A stretch of DNA of 52,345 nt from Clostridia bacterium (lineage in GTDB: Bacteria; Bacillota; Clostridia; Oscillospirales; CAG-272). Below, piece by piece: positions 1-7,757 of this stretch; positions within the stretch are counted from its first letter, which is position 1, and every line of letters starts with the position of its first letter. The stretch spans positions 1 through 52,345 of the forward strand of contig JAFQPM010000018.1 of NCBI GenBank assembly GCA_017411745.1. Direction: 5' to 3'. Position numbers and translations under genes: made by a program. The notes under the pieces are model-generated. The model ran no database searches. It saw only the letters and a list, made by a program, of their open reading frames with translations, and was not told the DNA's origin.

Positions 1-503
1 CGAAGGCTTCGAACATCGGTCAGGTCGCGCAGTTCGCGGCGGCGGGCAAGGCGATCGGCAAGAAGAACCTCGCCGAGATCGCAATGTCCTACGGCTACGT
101 ATACGTTGCACAGGTCGCTATGGGCTACGATATGAACCAGCTCCTCAAGGCTCTTACCGAGGCTGAGGCATACAACGGTCCTTCCCTTATCATCGGTTAC
201 GCTCCTTGTGAGATGCACGGTGTCAAGGGCGGCATGCAGAACTGCCAGCTCGAAATGAAGAAGGCAGTTGAGGCAGGCTACTGGCAGACCTTCAGATATA
301 ACCCCACTCTTGAGTCCAATAAGCTGACCATCGACTCCAAGGAGCCTTCCGGCAGCTACGTTGACTTCATCAAGTCTGAGACCCGTTACGCTCGCCTTGC
401 ACAGTCTAACCCCGAAAGAGCAGCGGCTCTCTTCGCTAAGGCTGAAGCAAGCGCTAAGGCTAAGTACGACAGACTTCAGAAGATGGGCAAGCTTTATGAA
501 TAA
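1..503 (+). CDS. nifJ: Pyruvate:ferredoxin (flavodoxin) oxidoreductase, C-terminal part
   Basis: This is the last 166 codons of a PFOR gene whose 5' part lies before the window; the reading frame is open from base 3. PFOR oxidises pyruvate with CoA to acetyl-CoA and CO2 and reduces ferredoxin in the cytoplasm. The visible part matches the thiamine-diphosphate-binding C-terminal region: GQVAQFAAAGK near the left edge, then VAMGYDMNQLLKAL, then the segment around GYAPCEMHGVKGG with the conserved Cys, and a FRYNPTLE stretch. The gene ends with TAA and is followed by a perfect hairpin. It supplies the reduced ferredoxin that the HydABC and NfnAB complexes elsewhere in the window would use. Family assignment is secure; the domain structure upstream cannot be seen. 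Confidence 0.93.
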   Translation, partial: KASNIGQVAQFAAAGKAIGKKNLAEIAMSYGYVYVAQVAMGYDMNQLLKALTEAEAYNGPSLIIGYAPCEMHGVKGGMQNCQLEMKKAVEAGYWQTFRYNPTLESNKLTIDSKEPSGSYVDFIKSETRYARLAQSNPERAAALFAKAEASAKAKYDRLQKMGKLYE

Positions 504-550
504 TAACGTGCGTTGCGGAGTTGATTTTTAGAAAAGCTCTCCAAACGTAT

Positions 551-593
551 ATAGCACAAGAGCCCCGCCGAAACGGCGGGGCTCTTGTGCTAT
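551..593 (+). terminator. Hairpin terminator after nifJ
   Basis: A perfect 20-bp GC-rich stem (551-570 with 574-593) closes a 3-base AAA loop, 48 bases after the nifJ stop. There is no clear T-run behind it, so it may work as a strong 3'-end-protecting hairpin as much as a classical intrinsic terminator. The 100 bases from here to the next gene hold only AT-rich sequence with a weak 9-bp hairpin (639-659). Confidence 0.8.
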
Positions 594-692
594 AACTGTT
601 TCCCAAATAGCGCTCTTAGATAATAGCTATGTAAATTTCTTTTTAATAGAATTAAAAAGTTTCATTTTTCGCCAAACAACTTTAATAACAAA

Positions 693-1682
693 CTACTCCG
701 GCATAAACTTTGTTAAAACTTGCATACTCACATCATATGTGTCGTTATTATCGGTGTCTGCAACTGTCACTACGACGTCCGAAACAATATTGGTAATTCC
801 ATTTCGCAAAAACATAGTCTTTTTTTCTATTGTGAAGTCATTTACCACGAATCCTTCTTTGATATGCACATTGAGGCTTTCGCTGATAGATTCCTCCAAC
901 TTGTCAATATGTTTAAGACTCTCCTCAAACATATCAAATGTATATCCCAAGTCGTACACATCAATTACAAATGAATGCTCCCTAAAGAACGCAATAATAT
1001 ACTCTGTTGTCTCTATATCACAAATGTCTCTTGTGTATTCAATAGAGTAGTTACGCCATTTTTCATTATCACCACAAATGTAAAAATACTCTTTATATTT
1101 CGTCTCTGAGTAATTCTCCCCATAATACCAATAATTCGTCTTAAACAAATATTCATATCCAGATAAATTGTAGTTTTCTCCGATAATGGACATTAACAAA
1201 TTAATACATTCTTGCTCAGAAGTTGGAACAGCATCATACCTAAGACAATATTTAACTATTTTGTCTGTTTCCGCATCAAAAGAAATTGATGAATAAAACT
1301 CTTTTTCTCCATACACGGTGTATACATGAATAGTTGTGTCAAGCGTGGGGTGTTCAATTGTTTCATCATATAGCAAATCATAATTTTTGCCCATTATTGT
1401 CACAGAACGCGTCAAAGGAACTGAATTATCAATATATACGATTGGTTCAAGCTCATTTGAGCCTTTGCAGTCAACTATTCCCGATCCATAAACAATGTCA
1501 GACACAATTATGCACTCCGAATTCCCTTCATCCTCCGTATTAATCTCAATGGAACTTGCTTCTGTTGTTGATTCAATGCTGGTTTCAGATGTATTGTTTG
1601 GATTGTACGTTTCAGTTTTACATCCCAAAAATAATATCGTCGTACACAGTACGAGCAAAAGATACCTAATCTTGCCTTTCAT
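693..1682 (-). CDS. Predicted lipoprotein of unknown function
   Basis: The 329-residue product begins with a positively charged stretch and a hydrophobic segment ending in a lipobox (LFLGC, Cys about residue 21), so it should be a diacylglyceryl-anchored protein outside the membrane. A Thr/Ser/Glu-rich linker (about residues 25-50) follows, then an acidic, Tyr-rich globular region that I do not recognise. It lies 21 bases downstream of the ricin/caspase-like gene on the same strand, so the two are probably co-transcribed and may act together outside the cell. The gene is visibly richer in A+T than most neighbours, which fits acquisition by transfer, though that is inference. The start is supported by GAGGAG a few bases upstream. 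Confidence 0.8.
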   Translation of the reverse strand: MKGKIRYLLLVLCTTILFLGCKTETYNPNNTSETSIESTTEASSIEINTEDEGNSECIIVSDIVYGSGIVDCKGSNELEPIVYIDNSVPLTRSVTIMGKNYDLLYDETIEHPTLDTTIHVYTVYGEKEFYSSISFDAETDKIVKYCLRYDAVPTSEQECINLLMSIIGENYNLSGYEYLFKTNYWYYGENYSETKYKEYFYICGDNEKWRNYSIEYTRDICDIETTEYIIAFFREHSFVIDVYDLGYTFDMFEESLKHIDKLEESISESLNVHIKEGFVVNDFTIEKKTMFLRNGITNIVSDVVVTVADTDNNDTYDVSMQVLTKFMPE

Positions 1683-1703
1683 ATTTATTTCTCCTCACAA
1701 AAT

Positions 1704-3794
1704 CTATTGAAAATACTCGTTACCAACGATTACACTGTCTTCCACAGAAGAAGCGCTAGTACATTTTGGATTGTCTAACACTCTATCGTATGCATCGTTG
1801 CATGCATCCTGGAATGTTTTGCCCTCTACATCATAATTCTGAGCATAATATTCGAAAAAGTATTGGCACCAATAATTACATGAAAGATACCCTACAGATG
1901 TTTCAAATCCAATAACAGTCTTTGCTCCTCCTGCAAGAGTGGCATTAACTAGGTTTGTGGTATCGTATTTTCCTCCTTCCGCAGTTGAACAAGCACCATA
2001 AATAATCAGATCAGAGTACATCAAATAATTTGACGGTAATGCGTTTAAATCTGAAACCGAAAGATATCCATCCGATGCTTGCACTACTGTTTTTGAGCCA
2101 TGTGTGCGAATCAATGTGATTTTTGAATATCGCATATACTCCAAGAAATCGGCCCTCATTACCCCATTGGATAGGGTAGAATGATTATTGAAGCAATCGG
2201 TGTATCCGATACTTTCTAATTTAGATTGAATAGTGTCAAAATAACTCGAACGATCATATGACTCCTCAACCGCAAGTAACGCCGCGCCTCTTGATATATG
2301 TGTGCTCCACTCATCACTATAATTAGTGTCGTCGTTATACGGAGTCATCATAAGATTCGAGCCGTTACCGCTTGTCTGGGATTGGGTTGCAAGTACGTAG
2401 CCACTCACCTCAAGTGATTTGCATACTAACTTATAATTTCCTGATGATGTTTCAACAAATTTCCACAGAGTGTTATTCTCTATAGAGTCATATTGACGTA
2501 TATATTCCGTGTTAGTTGGATCTACTCCAACGTACAAATGGCTGTACGGTGATTTTATCGTAAAATATCCGCCGCTTTGTACTTCAAACAACCACTTCGA
2601 CTGCAATTTACCATTAAACTGCCACTGCTGTATAAAAGCACCTTCGGCAGTTGACGGTCCCTCTATATCCACATATTTTCCCGTTGCAACATTTTCCAAA
2701 AATCCTGTGTCGCCAATAATATCAGGAATTATCGGGTAGTTTCCATAATATGTGCGGAACGCGGTGGTCGTACCGTCTGATCTTATTATTGACCGTAACT
2801 TAAAAGGTCCTGCTTTTTCTGTAGTCAACGTTAGTGTGCAAGTCGAAGCATCCCACGTTCCTGTTGCCATCCCTTGAGAATCAGGATGAACCAAAGCATA
2901 CGGTGTGTTTTTGCCTATCTCCGTTGTCCAAGTAACTATCTTGATGTTGTACGTTTTATTTTGAATTAACGCCCCGCTTGTAGTGGTTGGAGAGAACACG
3001 GGTATAACTCCACTATGCGTTTCTCCTGTATACTGATACATATACCATCTTGCTTGATTGCCAGAGGTCGATTCCGTACTCTTTATGAGATACGAATTAG
3101 GAGCCCCCGCCATTCCCGATGCGGTCGTATTATTTGCCGCTACAGCGTTACTGCTTGAATACGGTTTTATTACAAAGCATTCCCTTATTGGGTTGTATTC
3201 CAATTTAAACGTATCGTTAACACTCACATCAGCATCATTTGGCGGTATTTCTTTAGTTAATACCTCATTGCCTGAAAAATAGAACGTTAACCGATTATTC
3301 AACATTGAACGGATAATATACGAATCTGTTGATTCTCTTCTTGTTATTTTAAACAAGCAAGAACGGTCAAAGGTCTGCGCGGGATTACCGTCCGCTGCGT
3401 ATTGCTGCATATGATAGCCCGGCAAATACTTATCTTGTTGAATATCCATCCAAAGTCCATCGTTACCCAAGTTTTCAAAGGCGTATATTCCATCCTGAAT
3501 ACGGTACGCGCCGCCACTACCGCCATCAAGAAGCTTTATGTGAACAAAATCATTAGACAATATATCTGAGGTGTTTTCTCCCACGGAAGGTATCTCCGTC
3601 ATGCCTCCGATAATGCCAATATCCGTTTCGGTTTCGGATTCTTCTGTATCAATACACAAGGTCTCTTCTTCCACATACTCCGGCTCTTGTGATTGTTCGG
3701 CAGAAACTATTGTTATGTTATTTGGTAAATAAAGTGTAATTGCACAAATTGCAAGAAATATCGATAATAGCTTTAATCCTTTCTTTATTTTCAT
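1704..3794 (-). CDS. Secreted ricin-domain protein with caspase/CHAT-like C-terminal peptidase domain
   Basis: The start is placed at the ATG at 3794 (696 residues), behind GAGGAG; an in-frame upstream Met adds 18 residues but lacks a ribosome site and would bury the signal peptide. Residues 1-33 are a signal peptide with a likely VSA/EQ cleavage site. Residues ~85-235 and ~350-480 look like ricin-type beta-trefoil carbohydrate-binding domains (QQW, WLFE and WKFV repeats). A beta-rich segment lies between them. Residues ~535-690 resemble clan CD cysteine peptidases (C11/gingipain/CHAT-like): His565 in RTHGSK and Cys602 in YGACST form the expected His-Gly and Ala-Cys dyad, followed by LAGGAKTVIGFE. 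I infer a secreted cysteine peptidase targeted to glycans. Substrate is unknown. A lipoprotein gene follows 21 bases downstream. Confidence 0.72.
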   Translation of the reverse strand: MKIKKGLKLLSIFLAICAITLYLPNNITIVSAEQSQEPEYVEEETLCIDTEESETETDIGIIGGMTEIPSVGENTSDILSNDFVHIKLLDGGSGGAYRIQDGIYAFENLGNDGLWMDIQQDKYLPGYHMQQYAADGNPAQTFDRSCLFKITRRESTDSYIIRSMLNNRLTFYFSGNEVLTKEIPPNDADVSVNDTFKLEYNPIRECFVIKPYSSSNAVAANNTTASGMAGAPNSYLIKSTESTSGNQARWYMYQYTGETHSGVIPVFSPTTTSGALIQNKTYNIKIVTWTTEIGKNTPYALVHPDSQGMATGTWDASTCTLTLTTEKAGPFKLRSIIRSDGTTTAFRTYYGNYPIIPDIIGDTGFLENVATGKYVDIEGPSTAEGAFIQQWQFNGKLQSKWLFEVQSGGYFTIKSPYSHLYVGVDPTNTEYIRQYDSIENNTLWKFVETSSGNYKLVCKSLEVSGYVLATQSQTSGNGSNLMMTPYNDDTNYSDEWSTHISRGAALLAVEESYDRSSYFDTIQSKLESIGYTDCFNNHSTLSNGVMRADFLEYMRYSKITLIRTHGSKTVVQASDGYLSVSDLNALPSNYLMYSDLIIYGACSTAEGGKYDTTNLVNATLAGGAKTVIGFETSVGYLSCNYWCQYFFEYYAQNYDVEGKTFQDACNDAYDRVLDNPKCTSASSVEDSVIVGNEYFQ

Positions 3795-3885
3795 ATTTTT
3801 CTCCTCGCCATCTTGTGTGGCTAAAACGCGTTTTTGCAAATATCCCAAATGCTTAACCGTTTAAGAAGCGTGTGAGCTACAAAAA

Positions 3886-3969
3886 TCAGCCCGGCACGCC
3901 CAAGGACCGTAAGAGAAGAGGGATAATTATATTATTCATTCGGTACAAACGGATATTAATTTTCTTCAT
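3886..3969 (-). CDS. Small ORF (27 codons) in the leader of the ricin/caspase-like gene
   Basis: A strong ribosome site (AAGGAGG, 6 bases before ATG) opens a 27-codon frame ending in TGA. The peptide starts MKKINIRLYRMNN and then has a short hydrophobic core (IIIPLLL) before RSLGVPG. It lies just downstream of a perfect promoter and 91 bases upstream of the secreted peptidase start. It has no Cys and does not resemble an AgrD-type cyclic peptide that I know. It could be a regulatory leader peptide, a small membrane peptide, or the remnant of a broken gene. The promoter and ribosome site are clear; function is unknown. Confidence 0.45.
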   Translation of the reverse strand: MKKINIRLYRMNNIIIPLLLRSLGVPG

Positions 3970-4003
3970 TGTTATCCCTCCTTGTGATTTGTTTTGTAAT
4001 TTT

Positions 4004-4032
4004 ATTATATCACGTTTTTATAAAATTGTCAA
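4004..4032 (-). promoter_or_regulatory. Sigma-A promoter for the small ORF and secreted peptidase
   Basis: Read on the minus strand: TTGACA (4027-4032), a 17-base spacer, and TATAAT (4004-4009), a perfect consensus. It drives the 27-codon ORF and probably the two secreted-protein genes behind it. Confidence 0.85.
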
Positions 4033-4080
4033 TGTGCAATATAAATTTACGCAAATTCATAAAAAATAGCACATTTTGCA

Positions 4081-4116
4081 CAAACCTCCCTCAAGATTTT
4101 CCTTGAGGGAGGTTTG
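4081..4116 (-). terminator. Terminator after the MATE transporter gene
   Basis: A perfect 15-bp stem (4081-4095 with 4102-4116) with a 6-base loop begins 4 bases past the transporter stop codon on the minus strand. A T-rich stretch appears only some distance behind it. Confidence 0.75.
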
Positions 4117-4119
4117 TAG

Positions 4120-5508
4120 TTATTCTTGACTTATCTCATCCTTCGGCAGCCTTGACAAAAAGATCACCGTACACGGTAATGTGATCGCCGCCGTTATAAC
4201 GTACGCCGCAGGCTGCGCGAGCTCAAGACCCGTCAAGCCGTTTCCGTTATACTTTTCAAACAGATACGGAAGCAGATATATCATCGGTATAAACGCGACG
4301 CCGTTCTGAAGCGCCGACAAAAGTATCGCGGGCACTCTTTTGCCTATACTCTGGAACATCATATTTCCGACCACCGTAAACGGCAAGACCCAAAGCACCA
4401 TACAGTTAAAACGCAACGCCTGTGCACCTATTTCTTCAATAAGAGCCGACTTTTCGGAGTTGAAAAGCGAAATTATCGTAGGAGCAAAGGCAAAGCATAC
4501 CACCGAGAGAGTTCCGATGAATATCAGCCCCAAAAACATCGTAACGTAGCTTGCTTTTTTGACTCGACTGTACCTTTTCGCACCGTAATTAAACGCCGAA
4601 ACGGGTTGGAATCCTTGGCCGATACCAAGACCGACACAGAATATGAACTGAACCGTCTTTGAAACGTATCCCATAGCCGCTATTGCCGCCGTGCCAAACG
4701 CTCTCGCCTGAGTATTGAGCATCGCGGTGGACACACTTCCAAGACCCTGTCTGATAAGGCTCGGAAATCCCGTAGTCACAATATCCCAGACAATTCTGAA
4801 CGACATAAATCCACGCTTAAAGCTGATCTTGCTTTGTGTCTTTCCAATCATATAAGGAACGGCGAGAATTATCAAGCTGACGTATTGCGATATAGCGGTA
4901 GCAAGACCTGCACCTGCCGTTCCCAAGCCCACGTGACTGATGAAAATGTAGTCAAGTAGAATATTAAGTATTCCGCCCGATGTAAGACCTACCATAGCAA
5001 AGGTCGCCTTGCCCTCATATCTGAGCACGTTATTGAAAACGCATGATGCCGTCAATGCGGGAGCGCCGATGAATATGTATTTAGCATAATCCATAGCATG
5101 CGGCAATATTTCGCTGTCACTGCCCAAAAACCACATAAGCGGCTCGAGGAAGATCAAACCGAATATCATAATTATAATGCCGCACAGCGTCGAAAGCAAG
5201 AGACTCGTTGAGGTAAATCTACCTGCCTGATCTTCCCTCTTCGCTCCTAAAAGTCGGCTGACGTGACTGCCCGCGCCGTGTCCGAACATAAATCCAAACG
5301 CTTGCAAAAGCGCCATAATACTGAAAACGATGCTGGGAGCGCCGCCCTGCGCGATTCCAAGACTGCTGACGAAATAGGTATCCGCCATATTGTAGATATT
5401 GGTGATAAGCATACTGATCGTGGTCGGTATGCCCAAGATTATTACCAATTTCCAGACCGATTGCTCGGTCATTTTTTTATATTGTGCTTCGCTGTTGACT
5501 GTTGCCAA
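4120..5508 (-). CDS. MATE-family multidrug/solute efflux transporter
   Basis: The 462-residue product fits the usual MATE length and has about twelve hydrophobic segments. The N-terminal half begins with IPTTISMLITNIYNMADTYF, the typical first-helix signature with the Asn-Met-Ala-Asp motif. The second half repeats this pattern (GFPSLIRQGLGSVSTAMLN). MATE proteins export cationic drugs or metabolites using a Na+ or H+ gradient. The ATG at 5508 follows AGAAGGT. The gene lies 48 bases after the PHP-phosphoesterase gene on the same strand, so they likely share a transcript. Substrate cannot be told from sequence. Confidence 0.9.
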   Translation of the reverse strand: MATVNSEAQYKKMTEQSVWKLVIILGIPTTISMLITNIYNMADTYFVSSLGIAQGGAPSIVFSIMALLQAFGFMFGHGAGSHVSRLLGAKREDQAGRFTSTSLLLSTLCGIIIMIFGLIFLEPLMWFLGSDSEILPHAMDYAKYIFIGAPALTASCVFNNVLRYEGKATFAMVGLTSGGILNILLDYIFISHVGLGTAGAGLATAISQYVSLIILAVPYMIGKTQSKISFKRGFMSFRIVWDIVTTGFPSLIRQGLGSVSTAMLNTQARAFGTAAIAAMGYVSKTVQFIFCVGLGIGQGFQPVSAFNYGAKRYSRVKKASYVTMFLGLIFIGTLSVVCFAFAPTIISLFNSEKSALIEEIGAQALRFNCMVLWVLPFTVVGNMMFQSIGKRVPAILLSALQNGVAFIPMIYLLPYLFEKYNGNGLTGLELAQPAAYVITAAITLPCTVIFLSRLPKDEISQE

Positions 5509-5556
5509 TTTTTTTACCTTCTTTTATATGTTTCCTTTTATGCTTTACGATCGGCT

Positions 5557-6456
5557 TCAATCGAACGTAACGTAATTCGTCCAAGCCTTTTTGCCCTCCG
5601 CATCGGTCACCTCGGCGCGAACGAAACGGTCGCTTCCGTACTTTACGTACTCTGCCTCGATAACCTGCTCTCCTTTGACCACTCTTCCCTGCGACCACAC
5701 GCAGTTGCTCTGGAAAACGATCTTGGAGCAAGGCGAGCAAATGACCTTTACCTTATCGGGCGCGACTTTTTCAATGTGTACCTCGGGCCCCTGAGTCGCG
5801 TAAAATCTGCCTGCGCGAATGGCTCTTACAAGTCCTTGTGTGTCCATATCCGTGGTCTCGACCATAATTGCCGCGCGACACTGATCTCCGTCGTAATAAT
5901 GAGCGTCGTCGGTCGCCAAAAGATTAGTCAACCTTCCATGTGCCGCCAACTGATCAGCGATCACATCGGAATAGGCTCTGTCGCTCATTCCGTGCTCGGA
6001 GACCGAATTATATATCTCAAGTCCGTCAAAGTCACCAAGCTGTAAAAGCTGCTCGGGAGTATTGAGGCTCCATGCGGGATGTGCAACTATCGCAAGACCG
6101 TTATAAAGCTTTATCGTTTTTATGATCTCGGCGGCTTTAGATGAGGAGGTCTTAACCATATTTCTCCAGTCCTCAGGTATCTTCGGGTCGGAGGTCATTC
6201 CGATTCCGACTATATGGTAAACTCCATTTGCACTGTCATCTTTACCCACGTCGTATTCACAGCCCGAGATTATTTTGAGACCCTCGATCTCGCCTTCTTC
6301 CCTATATATCCAATGATCAGTCAGAGCGACGGCATCGTATCCTTGCTCGATGTAAAAGCGTACCGCCTCTTCGGGTGAAACAAAGCCGTCGGAAAGATCG
6401 GTATGCATGTGCAAGCCAAGCTTTGCTCTCGTTTTTCCAAGCAGATCGACAAACAT
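5557..6456 (-). CDS. PHP-domain metal-dependent phosphoesterase
   Basis: A 299-residue cytoplasmic protein with the metal-binding motifs of the PHP family: HMHTDLSDG near the N-terminus, LTDHW, a central AHPAW and DDAHYYDGD toward the end of the domain (about residue 200). A beta-rich tail of about 90 residues follows. PHP proteins hydrolyse phosphoesters with two or three metals; relatives include YciV-type nucleases and histidinol phosphatase. The start is put at the ATG at 6456; a GTG at 6477 would add 7 residues. The gene is divergent from the Gfo/Idh gene and leads into the MATE gene. Specific substrate unknown. Confidence 0.85.
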   Translation of the reverse strand: MFVDLLGKTRAKLGLHMHTDLSDGFVSPEEAVRFYIEQGYDAVALTDHWIYREEGEIEGLKIISGCEYDVGKDDSANGVYHIVGIGMTSDPKIPEDWRNMVKTSSSKAAEIIKTIKLYNGLAIVAHPAWSLNTPEQLLQLGDFDGLEIYNSVSEHGMSDRAYSDVIADQLAAHGRLTNLLATDDAHYYDGDQCRAAIMVETTDMDTQGLVRAIRAGRFYATQGPEVHIEKVAPDKVKVICSPCSKIVFQSNCVWSQGRVVKGEQVIEAEYVKYGSDRFVRAEVTDAEGKKAWTNYVTFD

Positions 6457-6492
6457 AAAAAACCCCCATATATACACATACTTCCATTTTAT

Positions 6493-6521
6493 ATTTTAAC
6501 ATTATTTCACTCTCAAATCAA
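6493..6521 (-). promoter_or_regulatory. Promoter for the PHP-phosphoesterase gene
   Basis: On the minus strand: TTGATT (6516-6521), 17-base spacer, TAAAAT (6493-6498), about 40 bases before the ATG. Four or five of six bases match in each box. Confidence 0.55.
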
Positions 6522-6593
6522 GACCTTTTCCCCAAAAAACGATATGATTATTTGTGCATATAACCAATTTTTTACTTTTGTTATGATAAGCCC

Positions 6594-6622
6594 TTGAAAA
6601 AAGGGATAAAACGCGATATAAT
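6594..6622 (+). promoter_or_regulatory. Promoter for the oxidoreductase-isomerase operon
   Basis: TTGAAA (6594-6599), 17-base spacer, TATAAT (6617-6622). An AAAGGAG ribosome site follows just before the ATG at 6664. Confidence 0.8.
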
Positions 6623-6663
6623 TAGCATATAGAAAACCAATTCTTACAAAAGGAGAATAGATA

Positions 6664-7743
6664 ATGGACAAGGTAAAAATAGGTATTATAGGCTGCGGTG
6701 GAATAGCCAACGCGAAGCATATGCCCTCTCTTAAAAGTCTTCCCAACGCTGAAATGGTCGCGTTTTGCGATATTATTGAGGAAAGAGCGCTGAAGGCAAA
6801 GGCGAATTTCGGCAATCCCGATGCAAAAGTATATACAGATTATAAAAAGCTGCTTGAGGACAAGACCATAGACGTCGTGCACGTCTGCACACCTAACCGT
6901 TCGCACAGCTTTATAACGGTAGACGCTCTCGAATCTGGCAAGCACGTTATGTGCGAAAAGCCCATGGCGATCAATTCAGCAGAGGCGGAAAAAATGCTCG
7001 AAGCGGCAAAAAGGACGGGTAAGAAGCTTACCATCGGATACCAGACCCGCCAGTATCCCGAAGCGCAGTTTCTTAAGCAAGAGGCTCTCAACGGCACGTT
7101 TGGAGATATCTATTATGCCAAGGCGACTGCGATCCGTCGCAGAGCCGTTCCCACCTGGGGAGTATTCTTGAATGAATACGAGCAGGGCGGAGGTCCTCTT
7201 ATCGATATCGGAACGCATAGTCTTGACCTCACTCTTTGGATAATGGACAACTACAAGCCCAAATATTGCGTAGGAACAAAGTTCCACAAGCTCAACGATC
7301 AGACAAATCAGGGCAACGCGTGGGGCAACTGGGATCCCGAAAAGTTCACCGTTGAGGACTCTGCATTCGGCTTTGTCGTTATGGAAAACGGCGCGACTAT
7401 AAATCTTGAGGCTTCTTGGGCACTCAACACTCTCGACGTCCGCGAGGCAACAACTCTCGTCTGCGGAACGCTCGCAGGTGGAGATATGCACGACGGTGTT
7501 CGTATAAACGGCATCAGAAACAACAGCCAATACGTACTCAAGCCCTCACTCAATCCTCAGGGCGCGGCATTCTTTGACGGCGTCACCGGTACCTCCCCCG
7601 AGATAATGGAGGCAGCGCAGTGGATAGACGCTGTCATCAACGACAAAGACCCTTGCGTTCTTCCCGAGCAGGCGCTTGTAGTTACAAAGATCCTTGAGGG
7701 CATATATAAATCTGCCGAAACTGGCGACATCTACCGCTTTTAA
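6664..7743 (+). CDS. Gfo/Idh/MocA-family NAD(P)-dependent sugar oxidoreductase
   Basis: A 359-residue protein of normal family length. The N-terminal Rossmann fold shows GIIGCGGIAN (residues ~7-16), then HVCTPNRSH and the family signature CEKPMA (about residues 98-103). The C-terminal substrate domain carries GGGPLIDIGTHSLDL with the conserved Asp and His. Members oxidise or reduce a sugar or inositol hydroxyl with a nicotinamide cofactor. The next gene, 14 bases on, is a TIM-barrel sugar isomerase, so the pair probably processes one sugar or ketosugar intermediate. The substrate is not identifiable here. Confidence 0.92.
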   Translation: MDKVKIGIIGCGGIANAKHMPSLKSLPNAEMVAFCDIIEERALKAKANFGNPDAKVYTDYKKLLEDKTIDVVHVCTPNRSHSFITVDALESGKHVMCEKPMAINSAEAEKMLEAAKRTGKKLTIGYQTRQYPEAQFLKQEALNGTFGDIYYAKATAIRRRAVPTWGVFLNEYEQGGGPLIDIGTHSLDLTLWIMDNYKPKYCVGTKFHKLNDQTNQGNAWGNWDPEKFTVEDSAFGFVVMENGATINLEASWALNTLDVREATTLVCGTLAGGDMHDGVRINGIRNNSQYVLKPSLNPQGAAFFDGVTGTSPEIMEAAQWIDAVINDKDPCVLPEQALVVTKILEGIYKSAETGDIYRF

Positions 7744-7757
7744 TTAGGAGGACAAAA

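Noticed and set aside
3872..4069. Plus-strand 65-codon frame opposite the small ORF and promoter
   Set aside because: It has no ribosome site and overlaps a perfect minus-strand promoter; its stretch of basic residues is not a recognised motif.
5263..6045. Plus-strand 260-codon frame across the MATE-PHP junction
   Set aside because: It is antisense to two real genes and shows no domain.
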